A stretch of DNA of 64,000 bases from Bradyrhizobium diazoefficiens (GCF_018131185.1 NZ_JAFCJE010000004.1:806001-870000), one strand, 5' to 3'; shown: positions 1 through 9,740, counted from the stretch's first letter. Numbers and translations: made by a program. Notes: generated by a model from the sequence alone, not told the origin.

Positions 1-651
1 AACTGGCAGACCGCAGATCGTTCCAGCGCCGGCCTGCTGCCTCCCGCCGCCTCGCATCCGGACGCCCTGATCCGAGTCTACGCCGCACGAACGGTCCGAT
101 GGCGAAGCATATTCGCGGTCCACACCTGGATCGTCGTCAAGGAGAAGGACGCGGCAAGCTACAGTCGTTATGACTACACGGCTTGGGGGGAACCGATCCG
201 GAGCAATGGTTTCGTCCCCGACGGCCGCTGGTTCGGGGCCATGCCGGAAACAGTCGTCGCCATCGACGGCGCCAAGGCGGAATCGCTGATTCCCAAGATC
301 CGGTACGTCGTCGAGAACTACAGATTTCGGGCCTATGGCGATTACAGCGCTTGGCCGGGTCCGAATTCGAACACCTTCGTTCAAGCCGCTTTGGACGCCG
401 TGCCCGAGCTTCGGGCGGTTCTGCCGCCGACTGCCGTCGGCAAGGACTATCCCTATTCCGGACGATGGATCGGCTTGACCGCCTCCCGCACCGGCTTCTA
501 CGCCTCGCTCTCCGGCTACCTCGGCCTCACGCTCGGCTGGGTCGAAGGTCTTGAGATCAACTTCTTCGGCGCCGTGCTCGGGTTCGACCTTCGACGCCCC
601 GCGGTGAAGCTGCCCGGCATCGGCCGTCTTGGTGTTGCTGCCGGCCTGTGA
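1..651 (+). CDS. DUF3750 family protein, 5' end missing
   Basis: The frame is open from base 1, so the start lies upstream of the window; 216 codons are visible. The fragment has the features I associate with DUF3750: a FAVHTWIVVKEKD stretch, a GRWFGAMPETVVAIDG stretch, an NSNTFV motif near residue 125, and a hydrophobic C-terminal part (YLGLTLGWVEGLEINFFGAVLG) that may contact the membrane. The NSNTFV segment recalls the Asn-Ser-Asn-Thr motif of papain-like folds, but I see no complete catalytic set. An internal ATG at 241 is unlikely to be the start because the conserved region begins well before it. Function unknown. Confidence 0.85.
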   Translation, partial: NWQTADRSSAGLLPPAASHPDALIRVYAARTVRWRSIFAVHTWIVVKEKDAASYSRYDYTAWGEPIRSNGFVPDGRWFGAMPETVVAIDGAKAESLIPKIRYVVENYRFRAYGDYSAWPGPNSNTFVQAALDAVPELRAVLPPTAVGKDYPYSGRWIGLTASRTGFYASLSGYLGLTLGWVEGLEINFFGAVLGFDLRRPAVKLPGIGRLGVAAGL

Positions 652-673
652 GGCCCGCCGAAACGATGCCTTG

Positions 674-1576
674 CTAGACGACGATGCGATCGAAGTCGGC
701 TGCGATCCGAGTATTCGGAAAGATCGCCACGGCCTCCGCAAGGACCTCGCCGTCCTCATAGCGGCCCGACTGATGCGTGAGCACGAGCTGTTCGACACGG
801 CTCGCGGCCGCTAAGGCAGCCGCATCGCGCGCAGTCAGATGTCCATAGTCGCGCGCGGTCGAAGAGTCGCGATCGAGGAAGGTCGCCTCGATCACCAGCA
901 TGTCGGCGTCAGCGACGTATTGCGACAGGCCATCGGTGGTTTCGGCGTCGCCGATCACGACGAGCCTCTTGCCGCCGCTCGGCGGGCCCAGGACGTCTTC
1001 CGGATCGATCGTTCGATCGGCTATCACGACCGGCCGTCCTGCAGCCAGCTCGCCGCGCACGGGACCATCCGGGACGCCAAGGGCTGCAAGGCGATCGGGC
1101 CGAAGGTGGCGACGTGCGGGGCTTTGGAGCACGAAACCAAAGCTGTCGGTGTCGCGGTGGCGGACCGGAAAGCAGGCGATGGTGAAGTCACCGGCGTCGA
1201 TGACCTGTCCCTCGGTCAGGGCAGCGAACTCGACCGCGATCGGCGCCCTGCCCGCGCCCCAAAGGCCCGCGAGCATCCGGATGACGATGTCGAGCGTGCC
1301 CTGCCCGCCATGAATCGTCATCACGCCGGCGCTCTGCCGCAAGCCCAGAGTTGAAAACAGCCCGGGGATGCCGAGCACGTGGTCGAGATGAGCGTGCGTC
1401 AGCAGGATGCGATCGAGACGCCGAAAACCGGCGCCACTGCGCAGCAGCTGGCGCTGCGTGCCCTCGCCGCAATCGACCAGGATGCGCTGGCCCGCGGCTT
1501 CCACCAGGAGCGCCGGATGGTTGCGCTCCGCCGAGGGAACGCTGGCCGAGGTCCCGAGAAATGTCAGGGCGAACAT
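674..1576 (-). CDS. MBL-fold hydrolase, ribonuclease Z-like
   Basis: A 300-residue metallo-beta-lactamase-fold protein with the RNase Z pattern: an N-terminal LTFLGTSASVPSAERN segment, the zinc motif HAHLDH near residue 66, a later GDAE, YGHLTARD, and a LVLTHQSGRY near the C-terminus. RNase Z processes tRNA 3' ends; sister families hydrolyse other phosphodiesters, so the substrate is inferred. The start at 1576 (MFALTFLG) is chosen because the fold begins there and a longer in-frame extension to 1681 has no family resemblance and overlaps the upstream gene. It is the last gene of a minus-strand run beginning at 5234, 28 bp after the preceding stop. Confidence 0.85.
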   Translation of the reverse strand: MFALTFLGTSASVPSAERNHPALLVEAAGQRILVDCGEGTQRQLLRSGAGFRRLDRILLTHAHLDHVLGIPGLFSTLGLRQSAGVMTIHGGQGTLDIVIRMLAGLWGAGRAPIAVEFAALTEGQVIDAGDFTIACFPVRHRDTDSFGFVLQSPARRHLRPDRLAALGVPDGPVRGELAAGRPVVIADRTIDPEDVLGPPSGGKRLVVIGDAETTDGLSQYVADADMLVIEATFLDRDSSTARDYGHLTARDAAALAAASRVEQLVLTHQSGRYEDGEVLAEAVAIFPNTRIAADFDRIVV

Positions 1577-1604
1577 GTCGTCACGTGTCCAGCGGTGGAC
1601 GGTC

Positions 1605-2588
1605 TCACCGCCCCCAATGCCACGTGAGCAGCAGCGCGTACAGGCCCATCGAGGCGGCATAGAGCGCGGCAAGGAGTGCATAGCCGGCGATCTGGCGACC
1701 GATCGTCGCCTTCGGCGTGACCCACCAGCCGAGCGCCTTGAAGGCCGCAGGCACCAGCCACCAGCCGAGCAGCTGGGTGCTGACGAGATTGCCGATGAAG
1801 AGCGACAGCCAGACCGGCACGCCGTTTCTGTCGATCAGCGGCCCGCTGATGAAAGTGCCCCAGAGATAGACCACGGGATAGAGCACCAGCAGCACGATGA
1901 GGTTGCTCTTCCAGATCAGGCCCAGGCTCTGCTCCGGAGCCTGCGCCTGGCCGGCGGGAAACCAGAAATTGAAGCCGTAGCTGGCCCGCTTCACGTTCAT
2001 GCCGGCGTTGAAGCGCTCGCCTTCTTTCAGCAGCGTCTGCCGCAACGGCGAGTCGAGCCATGCGTTGAGGTTCGCATCGCTGTCGAACGTCAGGATGACG
2101 ATCCATTCGTCGTGCAGACCTGGAATCGGCCGCTCGATCTTGTGGCGCAGGAAGCCCTTGAACTCGGCCTCCGCGGCCTGGATGCGCTGCTGCCATTTGA
2201 GGAACGCGTCTTCGAGTCCATCCGGCACATTGAAGGAGATCACGGCGGAGACCGCATTGTCACGCTGGACGCCGCTGTCGGGCAGGATATGGACGTCCTC
2301 CGAACCGACAAAGAAGCGCTGCACCTCGCCGATCAGCCGCGTCCGCTCCTCGCTTTGAAGCCAGGCGCGCGCTGCGGCCGGGCTTGCGAAACGCAGGACC
2401 GTCACCCAATCAACCTGGGCCGGCGGCCGCGGCGGCACCACTTCCTGGCCCAGGAATCCGGGCCACGCCTTGAGCACCTCGCCCACTTCGCCGTTCCAGC
2501 GCGCGAACGCGGCAAAGCCGTCATCGGCGATGCGGCGCTGGATGACGAGGGCGACCGGCTGGCCGGACGTATCAGGAGATGCGCTCAT
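1605..2588 (-). CDS. Membrane protein with two antibiotic-biosynthesis-monooxygenase (ABM) domains
   Basis: 327 residues. The N-terminal two thirds hold two ABM-like ferredoxin-fold repeats, about residues 10-100 and 110-200, each with the AFARWNGEVGEVLKAWPGF / AFLKWQQRIQAAEAEFKGF pattern and a trailing W-L-x-S-x-x-R. The C-terminal third has three hydrophobic segments (about 229-250, 265-287, 300-324). ABM domains act as small monooxygenases or haem/polyketide-binding folds, usually as dimers; here an internal duplication supplies both halves and is anchored to the membrane. No substrate can be assigned. It follows guanine deaminase by 15 bp on the same strand and is probably co-transcribed. 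Confidence 0.8.
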   Translation of the reverse strand: MSASPDTSGQPVALVIQRRIADDGFAAFARWNGEVGEVLKAWPGFLGQEVVPPRPPAQVDWVTVLRFASPAAARAWLQSEERTRLIGEVQRFFVGSEDVHILPDSGVQRDNAVSAVISFNVPDGLEDAFLKWQQRIQAAEAEFKGFLRHKIERPIPGLHDEWIVILTFDSDANLNAWLDSPLRQTLLKEGERFNAGMNVKRASYGFNFWFPAGQAQAPEQSLGLIWKSNLIVLLVLYPVVYLWGTFISGPLIDRNGVPVWLSLFIGNLVSTQLLGWWLVPAAFKALGWWVTPKATIGRQIAGYALLAALYAASMGLYALLLTWHWGR

Positions 2589-2603
2589 CAGCGGCCGTCC
2601 GCT

Positions 2604-4001
2604 TCAGTTCTTCTTGTAGAGACGCTTGCCCATCACCCAGGTCTCGTCGACGCAGCGATCGTCGCCGACCATCATGACGGCGAACAGCATGCTCGCGGCC
2701 TCGTCCATCGTGCGCGGGCCGGCGCCGTCGGCGATCAGCGACTGGTGCCACGCTTGCGCGATCTGCCCGCCATTCGGATCGAGCGCGACGAAATCGGCTT
2801 CCTTGCCGGGCTCGAAATTGCCGAGCTTGTCGTCGATATAGAGGCCTTCGGCTCCGCCGAGCGTGATCGACCAGAAGCCGCGATAGGGCGAGAGCTTGTT
2901 GCGCTCGGCTTCGGCCAGATCTTTGCGGGTCGGATCGATGCTGCCGTCGAGCAGCGTGTTGTTGCACATGCCGACCTTGTAGGCGTCGTCGAGCACGGAG
3001 ATCATCGAAAAGCGGTTGCCGCCGCCGACGTCGGTGCCGAACGACATCTTCACGCGGTGCTCCGGATCGGTGGCGCGGCCGAGGCGGAACAGGCCGCTGC
3101 CGAGGAACAGGTTCGAGCACGGGCAGAACACCACCGCCGCGCCCTTCTTCGACATGCGGCGGAATTCGTTGTTCGAGAGATAGACGCCGTGGCCACCGGA
3201 GAATTTCGGGCCGACCAGGTCGAACTTCTCGTAGACGCCGAGATAATCCTGGCAGTCCGGGTGCTCGACCAGCACGCCGCTGCACTCGGCCGGGTTCTCG
3301 GAGATGTGGGTGTTGACCCAGCAATCCGGATGCTCGTGCTTGAGGCGCTGGCAAGCTTTCAGCAGCTCCGGCGAGGCGCCGAAGGCGAAGCGCGGCGTGA
3401 TGGCGTAGAGGTTGCGGCCCTTGTTGTGATACTGCGCGATCAGCCGCTTGCTGTCGCGGTAGAAATTCTCGGGCGTATCGATGAAATCGGCCGGCGCGTT
3501 GCGATCGATGCCGGTGAGGCCCGCGATGACGCGCATGTTGCGGCGGGCCGCTTCCTCGAACAATTCCTCGGTGGAAACAGGGGATGAGCTCGTGAAGGCC
3601 TGGCAGGTGGTGGTGCCGGACGCCAGCAGCGCGTCGAGGAAACGCTTCACGCCCTCGCGCGCGTAGTTGCGATCCCGGTATTTGAGCTCTTCCGGATAGA
3701 CCCACTTCTGCAGCCACGGCAGCAGCTGCTCGCCATAGGCCCCGAGCACGCGAGTCTGCGGCAGATGGATGTGACCATCGATGAAACCGGGGACGATGAT
3801 GCGGTCCTTGATGTGGGTGATCTCGACGCCCGGATGCGCGGCGGCGACCTTGTCATACGGACCGAAAGCCTTGATCACGCCGTCCGTGACGACCATCAGG
3901 CCGTCCTGGTGAAAGCGCGCGGCGGCCTGCTCGTTGCCGATGTGCTTCCAGGGGTCGTCGACGAAATCGAAGAACGTGCCGCGGATACCGACGGTGGTCA
4001 T
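2604..4001 (-). CDS. guaD: Guanine deaminase
   Basis: 465 residues, amidohydrolase superfamily, converting guanine to xanthine plus ammonia in the cytoplasm. Seen motifs: zinc ligands in PGFIDGHIHLPQT near residue 75, HISEN, GGHGVYL, and the aspartate in FGTDVGGG, which together are typical of guanine deaminase rather than other deaminases of the superfamily. Length matches the family. It starts 15 bp after the MFS transporter stop at 4017, so transport and deamination of a purine are probably expressed together. Regulation is not visible beyond the long leader upstream of the transporter. Confidence 0.92.
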   Translation of the reverse strand: MTTVGIRGTFFDFVDDPWKHIGNEQAAARFHQDGLMVVTDGVIKAFGPYDKVAAAHPGVEITHIKDRIIVPGFIDGHIHLPQTRVLGAYGEQLLPWLQKWVYPEELKYRDRNYAREGVKRFLDALLASGTTTCQAFTSSSPVSTEELFEEAARRNMRVIAGLTGIDRNAPADFIDTPENFYRDSKRLIAQYHNKGRNLYAITPRFAFGASPELLKACQRLKHEHPDCWVNTHISENPAECSGVLVEHPDCQDYLGVYEKFDLVGPKFSGGHGVYLSNNEFRRMSKKGAAVVFCPCSNLFLGSGLFRLGRATDPEHRVKMSFGTDVGGGNRFSMISVLDDAYKVGMCNNTLLDGSIDPTRKDLAEAERNKLSPYRGFWSITLGGAEGLYIDDKLGNFEPGKEADFVALDPNGGQIAQAWHQSLIADGAGPRTMDEAASMLFAVMMVGDDRCVDETWVMGKRLYKKN

Positions 4002-4016
4002 AAGCTGGTTCCTTCC

Positions 4017-5234
4017 CTAGGTCCGTGTGGCCTGGCGCGCTGACGGCAACGAGATCGCGAGCAGCGTGCCTGCAATTGTGCAGAGGCCGAGATAGAGCCA
4101 TCCGATCGGCGCCTGCGTCGCCTCGGGCAATACCGCCGTGATCGCCATGGCGCCGCTGACGGCGAGATAGCAGAGCGCGCTGATGAGACCGCCGATCAGG
4201 CCGTGGTCGCGTTCGAACAGGCCGAGCGCCATGCCGTACATCATCGGACACAGCACGCCGCAACCGGCGAGCACCAGCGCGCCGCCGATCGTGATCGACG
4301 CAAAGTCGAGGCCGAGGATCATGCCTGTTGCGGTCAGGACCACCGAGCCGGCAAGAAACAGTGCGAAAGCGCCGAAGCCCAGCACCCGCGCCGGCATGAA
4401 GCGCGCGAAATGTGCGCAGCCGAGCTCGCCGGCGAGATTGACGCCGCCGAGGCCGAGCGCGACGAGGCCGTAGATCGCGGCCGAATAACCGAGGCCGGTC
4501 TGGTAGAAGAAGGGCGCAACGACACCGAACGCGAGCTGCGCACTGGCCGCCGCGGCAAACATCAGGACGAAAGCCAGGAAACCCGGACGCAGCAACGCAT
4601 CGCGCAGGATGCCGGCCGTGCGGCGCGGATCGAACGGTGCCCGCCGATCAGCGGGCAGCGTCTCGGGCAGAAGCCATGCGACGATGACGGCAACGATCGC
4701 CGCGGCGGCGGCGATGATGACGAAGACGCCGCGCCATGACGTCAGCTCGACGATGAAGCCGCCGGCCGCAGGCGCAAGCACTGGCGCGAGCCCCCAGGCC
4801 GCACCAAGCAGGCCGGAGATCGCCGTGAGCTCGCGACCGCGAAAGCAGTCGGCCGCAACCGCATAGGCGACGACGAGGCAGGTGCAGCCGCCGACGCCTT
4901 GCAGGAAGCGCAAGCCAAGCAGCAGCGAGGCGCTGGTGGCGAGCGCACACGCGATGCTCATCGCGACGAGCACCGACAGGCCCGCGAGCAGGACGTTGCG
5001 GCGGCCGAGCGTGTCGGACGCGATGCCGACCGGCACCAGCGCCAAACTCATGCCAAGCATGTAGGCAGTGACGGTGTTCTGCATCGCGGCCGCATCAGTG
5101 GCGAGATCCACGACCATCTGCGGCAGGCCGGGCGTGTAGGCATCGAGCGGAATCTGGCTGAACGGCACGACGCACAACAGGATCGGCACGATCCCGCCTC
5201 TGGCGCGACCGGCGTCGGAAGCTAGTGCAGTCAT
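4017..5234 (-). CDS. MFS transporter, Bcr/CflA type
   Basis: 405 residues with about twelve hydrophobic segments. The N-terminal pattern (VVPFSQIPLDAYTPGLPQMV followed by YMLGMSLALVPVGIASDTLGRR) is that of the Bcr/CflA drug-proton antiporters. It is the first gene of the run with guaD, so the physiological cargo could be a purine or an analogue rather than a drug; that is inference from context. The 515 bp upstream carry no gene and are the obvious promoter region. Confidence 0.88.
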   Translation of the reverse strand: MTALASDAGRARGGIVPILLCVVPFSQIPLDAYTPGLPQMVVDLATDAAAMQNTVTAYMLGMSLALVPVGIASDTLGRRNVLLAGLSVLVAMSIACALATSASLLLGLRFLQGVGGCTCLVVAYAVAADCFRGRELTAISGLLGAAWGLAPVLAPAAGGFIVELTSWRGVFVIIAAAAAIVAVIVAWLLPETLPADRRAPFDPRRTAGILRDALLRPGFLAFVLMFAAAASAQLAFGVVAPFFYQTGLGYSAAIYGLVALGLGGVNLAGELGCAHFARFMPARVLGFGAFALFLAGSVVLTATGMILGLDFASITIGGALVLAGCGVLCPMMYGMALGLFERDHGLIGGLISALCYLAVSGAMAITAVLPEATQAPIGWLYLGLCTIAGTLLAISLPSARQATRT

Positions 5235-5749
5235 GGCTTACGCCCCTCGGTTCCCGCGGGGCCCGTCTTTTCGTGCGCGCGATAAGAAGCGACGATGCAG
5301 GTTGCGGACATTGTCGCGCGCAACGTGCCAGAACTGTGTGTAGGAATTCTTAGGAGCGCCCGTATCGATACCGTCTCTGACGGTTGATGTCCGGCCCGGG
5401 GGACCTCCAAACAAAAAACGCGAAAACAACCCCATGCAAAGTACAAATCATTGAAGAATATTGCGCCGCACCGCGCGAGGCCCCGCCAGCACCGACGTTT
5501 GACACGTCGGGCAACACAGGCGCAGAATTGCATGATGGCCGCTTGTCAGTTTGCAGTCGCGCCGATCCGTTAACGGGTCGGAAGGCATAGCTGCTTCGAA
5601 GCCCGGCTTCCGCATCGGTGCCGCCGGCAAGCAGATCTGGTGCCCATTGCGCTGCCTCCTCATCCCGCTTTCAAAGTTGCATGTTCGGTGCCCGGATCGG
5701 TTTGCATCCGGAAGTCTCGGCACGGCGATGGGATACAACGGAGTTCGTG
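5235..5749. other. Intergenic region between divergent exporter and amidase genes
   Basis: No convincing gene in these 515 bp: the short open frames lack ribosome-binding sites and family resemblance. It must hold the promoters of the exporter/guaD run (leftwards) and of the amidase (rightwards). The visible structure is a perfect 10-bp palindrome GTATCGATAC at 5362-5371, touching a small stem CCGTC-TCT-GACGG at 5371-5383. Either could be an operator or part of a leader; nothing links them to a known regulator. Confidence 0.5.
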
Positions 5750-7234
5750 ATGAGCGCAGATGGCGCTGAGTGGGATTACAGATCGATCAGCACACTTCTG
5801 GACGCCCTGCGCGCGCGCAAGATGTCTGCGTCGGAGCTGCTCGAACACACGATCGCGCGGATCGAGGCGCTGGACGGGCAGATCAACGCCATCATCGTTC
5901 GCGATTTCGATCGGGCCAGAGACGCAGCCCGTGCCGTCGATGCCGCGCTCGCGCGCGGCGAGCGGTTGCCATTGCTCGGCATTCCCGTGACGCTCAAGGA
6001 ACCGTTCAACGTCGCGGGCCTGCCGACGACCTGGGGCTTTCCGCATTTCAGGGATTTCCGACCGGCGGAAGATGCCCTCGTCGTCTCGCGGTTGAAGGCA
6101 GCGGGCGCCGTCATCATCGGCAAGACCAACATCCCGATCGGGCTCAGGGATTTCCAGAGCTACAACGAGATCTACGGTACGACCAACAATCCTTGGGACC
6201 TCAGCCGCTCGCCCGGCGGCTCATCAGGCGGATGCGGAGCCGCCCTCGCGGCGGGGTTCAGTCCGCTCTCGATCGGCTCGGATATCGGCGGCTCGATCCG
6301 GGTGCCCTCGCATTTCTGCGGTGTGTTCGGACACAAGCCGAGCCTCGGCCTGGTCCCGCTGCGCGGATACAGCCTGCCGCCGGCACCGCCCGTCCCTGGC
6401 CAGGGCGATCTCGCTGTCGTCGGGCCGATGGCGCGCACGGCTTCGGATCTTGCGCTGGCGCTCGACGTGATCGCCGGCCCGGACGAGACGCGCGACGGCA
6501 TCGGCTATCGCCTTGCGCTGCCCACCCCGCGGCATGACGATCTCAAGAATTTCAGGATTCTCGTGATCGATACTCACCCGCTGATGCCGACGGGTGACGC
6601 CGTGCGTTCGGCGATCGGGCGACTGGCAGACCGGCTCGACAGATCGGGCGCACGGGTCTCGCGCGCGAGCCCATCGCTGCCCGATCTCGCTGAATCCGCC
6701 CGGCTTTACATGAAGCTGTTGAACGGAGCGCGGAGTCCCCGCCTCACGCCGGCAGCCCTCGCGGAGGTGCAAGGGCTTGCCGCAACACTCGCGCCTGACG
6801 ACCGCAGCCTGCAGGCCCAGCGCGCCCGCGGCTGGGGCATGCTTCATCGCGAGTGGCTGGCGACTGATGCGGCCCGTCTGCAGCTGCAGCAGAAATGGCA
6901 TCAGTTTTTCCGCGAGTTCGACGCGGTGATCTATCCGGCCGCAGCGGTGCCGGCCTTTCCGCAGGACCAGTCCGAACCGTTCGATGCGCGGCAACTCGAC
7001 ATCGACGGCAAGCTCTACAATTACTCGGATGCCTGCTTCATCTGGGCCGATCCCGCCTCGACCTGCGGACTTCCGGCAACCGCCGTCCCGATCGAGCGCA
7101 CGCCTTCGGACCTGCCGATCGGCGTCCAGATCATCGGCCCCTATCTCGAGGACCGCACGACGATCGCGCTGGCCGGGCTGATCGAGCGCGAATTCGGCGG
7201 CTTTGTGCCACCGCCGGGGCTGGGTGCAAAGTAG
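5750..7234 (+). CDS. Amidase-signature-family amidase
   Basis: 494 residues. The Lys-cisSer-Ser triad is visible: K83 in VTLKEPF, S158 in SPGGSSGG and the nucleophile S182 in GSDIGGSIR, with the 24-residue Ser-Ser spacing normal for the family. The start at 5750 is supported by GGAG at 5740-5743; in-frame codons further upstream (to 5618) encode a low-complexity sequence without family resemblance. Such enzymes hydrolyse aliphatic or aryl amides in the cytoplasm; the substrate is not deducible. It stands alone between the exporter/guaD run and the pentapeptide gene. Confidence 0.9.
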   Translation: MSADGAEWDYRSISTLLDALRARKMSASELLEHTIARIEALDGQINAIIVRDFDRARDAARAVDAALARGERLPLLGIPVTLKEPFNVAGLPTTWGFPHFRDFRPAEDALVVSRLKAAGAVIIGKTNIPIGLRDFQSYNEIYGTTNNPWDLSRSPGGSSGGCGAALAAGFSPLSIGSDIGGSIRVPSHFCGVFGHKPSLGLVPLRGYSLPPAPPVPGQGDLAVVGPMARTASDLALALDVIAGPDETRDGIGYRLALPTPRHDDLKNFRILVIDTHPLMPTGDAVRSAIGRLADRLDRSGARVSRASPSLPDLAESARLYMKLLNGARSPRLTPAALAEVQGLAATLAPDDRSLQAQRARGWGMLHREWLATDAARLQLQQKWHQFFREFDAVIYPAAAVPAFPQDQSEPFDARQLDIDGKLYNYSDACFIWADPASTCGLPATAVPIERTPSDLPIGVQIIGPYLEDRTTIALAGLIEREFGGFVPPPGLGAK

Positions 7235-7331
7235 TCCTGGAGATATGGAGGTCGACGGCGTCGCTACATCTAGCCAGCCGACCGCATCTCAGTCGCTTGC
7301 GCGGTCGCGTTCGCCAGCGGATAGGCGCGGA

Positions 7332-9581
7332 TTAATCGGTTGCGTAAGATTCAAGCCAACGGCGCTCTGGCTGAGACAGACCGCTTGTTCCCCGACAATC
7401 GCGCTCTGTGACTATATTCTGCGCCATCTGCTGCCTGAGTTCGACATCAAAACGTTTCGCTAGAAGGGCCCGGATAAGGTAGGAGCCCCGCGTTTCGCAA
7501 GCCGCAGACGCCAGCAATTTCGCACGCACGCCAATACTCTCGGCTCTCGAGGGGGAAGTCGAGGTCAACCGCTGCCACACATCCGAACTTTCCGCATTGT
7601 GCCCAGGAACGGCCGGTGCCGCGGGATTGAGCACCTCAATTCTGTCGATAACTCGTTTGCGTCTTTCCGTATCGGGTATGCCCTCTACGATTGTTTGCTT
7701 TACCAACTCGAACCTTTTTTTCGACCAAACGCAGCCATTCGAAGTATAGCTCTTTCCGGTTACCGGCACTTTCTCTTTGCAGTCCTCGCCTAGCTTTGAC
7801 TCGTATTCGGGTTTCGCATTCGGCGCCAGCACGAGCGTTGCGTCCGAACGCCTCGGCAGCACCGTCGCGCGCCAAGTGTACGGAGCGAACATCGCAGTGC
7901 CGGAAAGGTCAGTTTGGACAAACCGGGCTCCATGAAGCTGGGTCAAGTATAATTTTGCGCCATCAAGAACTGTTATGATTAGCGACGCCGCATACAACTC
8001 CGCATGCGATAGATCCGCTCCCATCAGATTTGCCTTATCAAGGATAGCTCCATGCAATTCCGCATTCATCAACGACGATCCTTGCAGCCTTGCGGCCGTC
8101 ATAGACGCACCATGCAATAGAGCTCCGTGAAGATCGGCACCTTGAAGCTCTGCGCCATCCAGGACTGCGTCCTGAAGCCTAGCATTTCTCAGCGAAGCAT
8201 TTTGAAGCTGCGTGCAGTCCTCCCCATCAAATCTGTCTTTCACGTCAGGTAGACTACTGGAATAGAAAAACCCACCTATCGCCAGCAGATTTCCCTTACC
8301 GCATCCAAACCGCGCTCCGCGAAGATCAGCTCCATCAAGCAGAACTTCCTGCATGCGTGCTCCGGTAAAATCCGCCTTCGGAATCTGCGCTGCGAAGAGC
8401 ACGGCCCGCTGGAGATTGCGCCCTCTGAGCGACAAGCTTTCGCCAGACGCGAGATCCAGCTGGGGCAAGACAAGCCGGTTGGACCAGAGGCTTACAGGCC
8501 TTCGGGTAACAGCATCGACCTCTCCAGCAATCAGCAAATCATGAAGAGACCGGCGGTCCATCAGGTTCAACCTTCGTTGGATCGGATTCCATATGCTCGC
8601 AAAGTAACTCGTCGGTGCGTCTAGCTCTTCCTCGATGAGGCCGATGTCCGGCGGTGGCGGCAAGTCAGAAGGGGTGGATGTACTCGCCGCCAACCAAGGC
8701 ACATGCGTGGGTATCAGACGGAACGACGGCGTATTTTCATTCAGCCATTCGCCCGGGAACGTTGCGATGCCGACGCTAAAGGTCAGGATCAAGAGAGTGC
8801 CGGCGATCGACGCCACAACGCGCCTGCTTCGCAGCGTCAGCGCTCCCACTCTCGAAATCTCGCCTCGTGCGATCGAAGGCCAAAGGGCCCAGACAAAAAT
8901 GAGCTCAATGACCAGCGCTCCCCGATGCCAAAGAGTGATGGTCTCGCTGTGATAGGCCAGAAATTGAAGCTGAAAGAGAACGAGCAGAGCGATTGGGAGA
9001 TAAACCAAGCTGATCTCGGCGATGGAGCGTAACAGAAAGCCAACGAGACCAGCGCGCACCTGTGGCGGGCCCGCCAAATATTGAACGAAGATATTGCTAG
9101 GCAGCTGACGCCGTAAACTCGATCGTGTCCGAGGATCACCGATCTGCCGCGTCAGCTGCTCGTGAAATGCACCGGTCTTGTCAGCCAGAAGCGTAAAGTG
9201 AAGCAGGACATATGCGTGGACGATCAAGAAGAGGCCTGGTCCAACCACAAAAAAGGCGACCAGCGGAAGTTCGACATTAAGAAAGGGAAGCTTGACTGCT
9301 TTTTCAAGGAAAAGGTCACGATGGGTAACGCTGCCAACTGCAATCGCAAGATAGAACAATACGAAAAGATAGCTCAACCAAAGTCCAACGCTTACGCCTG
9401 CGGCGTCAACCACAGCGCCTCGCAGCGCATCAAGATCGTTCGCCTTGCCAGCAAAAGCAGAAACCTTGGAATGATGCACACGGGGAAGAAATCCTCGTTG
9501 AATCTTTGCTCCGTTCATCGGTGGCTTCTTCATGAACCAGGCACCGAAATAAAATGCGAATGACGCCGCACGGCCATCCAA
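7332..9581 (-). CDS. Membrane-anchored pentapeptide-repeat protein
   Basis: 749 residues. The N-terminal half has about four to five hydrophobic segments (roughly residues 65-90, 105-130, 190-215, 225-245, 265-285). The middle, about residues 395-580, is a run of pentapeptide repeats of the A(D/N/E)LxG type, for example LQGADLHGALLHGASM and LMGADLSHAELYAASL, predicted to form a right-handed beta helix facing one side of the membrane. The C-terminal 150 residues have no recognisable domain. Base composition is visibly lower in GC than the neighbours, suggesting acquisition by transfer. The start could also be Met17 at 9533. Function unknown. Confidence 0.8.
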   Translation of the reverse strand: MDGRAASFAFYFGAWFMKKPPMNGAKIQRGFLPRVHHSKVSAFAGKANDLDALRGAVVDAAGVSVGLWLSYLFVLFYLAIAVGSVTHRDLFLEKAVKLPFLNVELPLVAFFVVGPGLFLIVHAYVLLHFTLLADKTGAFHEQLTRQIGDPRTRSSLRRQLPSNIFVQYLAGPPQVRAGLVGFLLRSIAEISLVYLPIALLVLFQLQFLAYHSETITLWHRGALVIELIFVWALWPSIARGEISRVGALTLRSRRVVASIAGTLLILTFSVGIATFPGEWLNENTPSFRLIPTHVPWLAASTSTPSDLPPPPDIGLIEEELDAPTSYFASIWNPIQRRLNLMDRRSLHDLLIAGEVDAVTRRPVSLWSNRLVLPQLDLASGESLSLRGRNLQRAVLFAAQIPKADFTGARMQEVLLDGADLRGARFGCGKGNLLAIGGFFYSSSLPDVKDRFDGEDCTQLQNASLRNARLQDAVLDGAELQGADLHGALLHGASMTAARLQGSSLMNAELHGAILDKANLMGADLSHAELYAASLIITVLDGAKLYLTQLHGARFVQTDLSGTAMFAPYTWRATVLPRRSDATLVLAPNAKPEYESKLGEDCKEKVPVTGKSYTSNGCVWSKKRFELVKQTIVEGIPDTERRKRVIDRIEVLNPAAPAVPGHNAESSDVWQRLTSTSPSRAESIGVRAKLLASAACETRGSYLIRALLAKRFDVELRQQMAQNIVTERDCRGTSGLSQPERRWLESYATD

Positions 9582-9740
9582 AAACCTGACATTATCTCAG
9601 TTCGCTGATGCAATCTATGGGCGTCTTACCTCGATGACTAGCGGATATAAAGAATCGCTCGGCCGGAAGCCCGACTGCAGTTCTTTCTTCGGGACGTCCG
9701 CCTCAGGATGAGATTCCGTTTTGCAGTAAGGGATGAGCGA

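Noticed and set aside
1407..3587. 726-codon open frame on the plus strand
   Set aside because: It runs antisense to the RNase Z-like, ABM and guanine deaminase genes, has no family resemblance and an Arg/Asp/Ala-rich composition typical of antisense frames in GC-rich DNA.
5290..5335. Sigma-54 promoter (TGGCAC...TTGC) upstream of the exporter
   Set aside because: On the minus strand TGGCACG is followed directly by TTGC without the required spacing.
5235..5749. Purine riboswitch in the leader of the exporter/guaD run
   Set aside because: The visible palindromes do not form the three-way junction with the conserved loop sequences of purine riboswitches.
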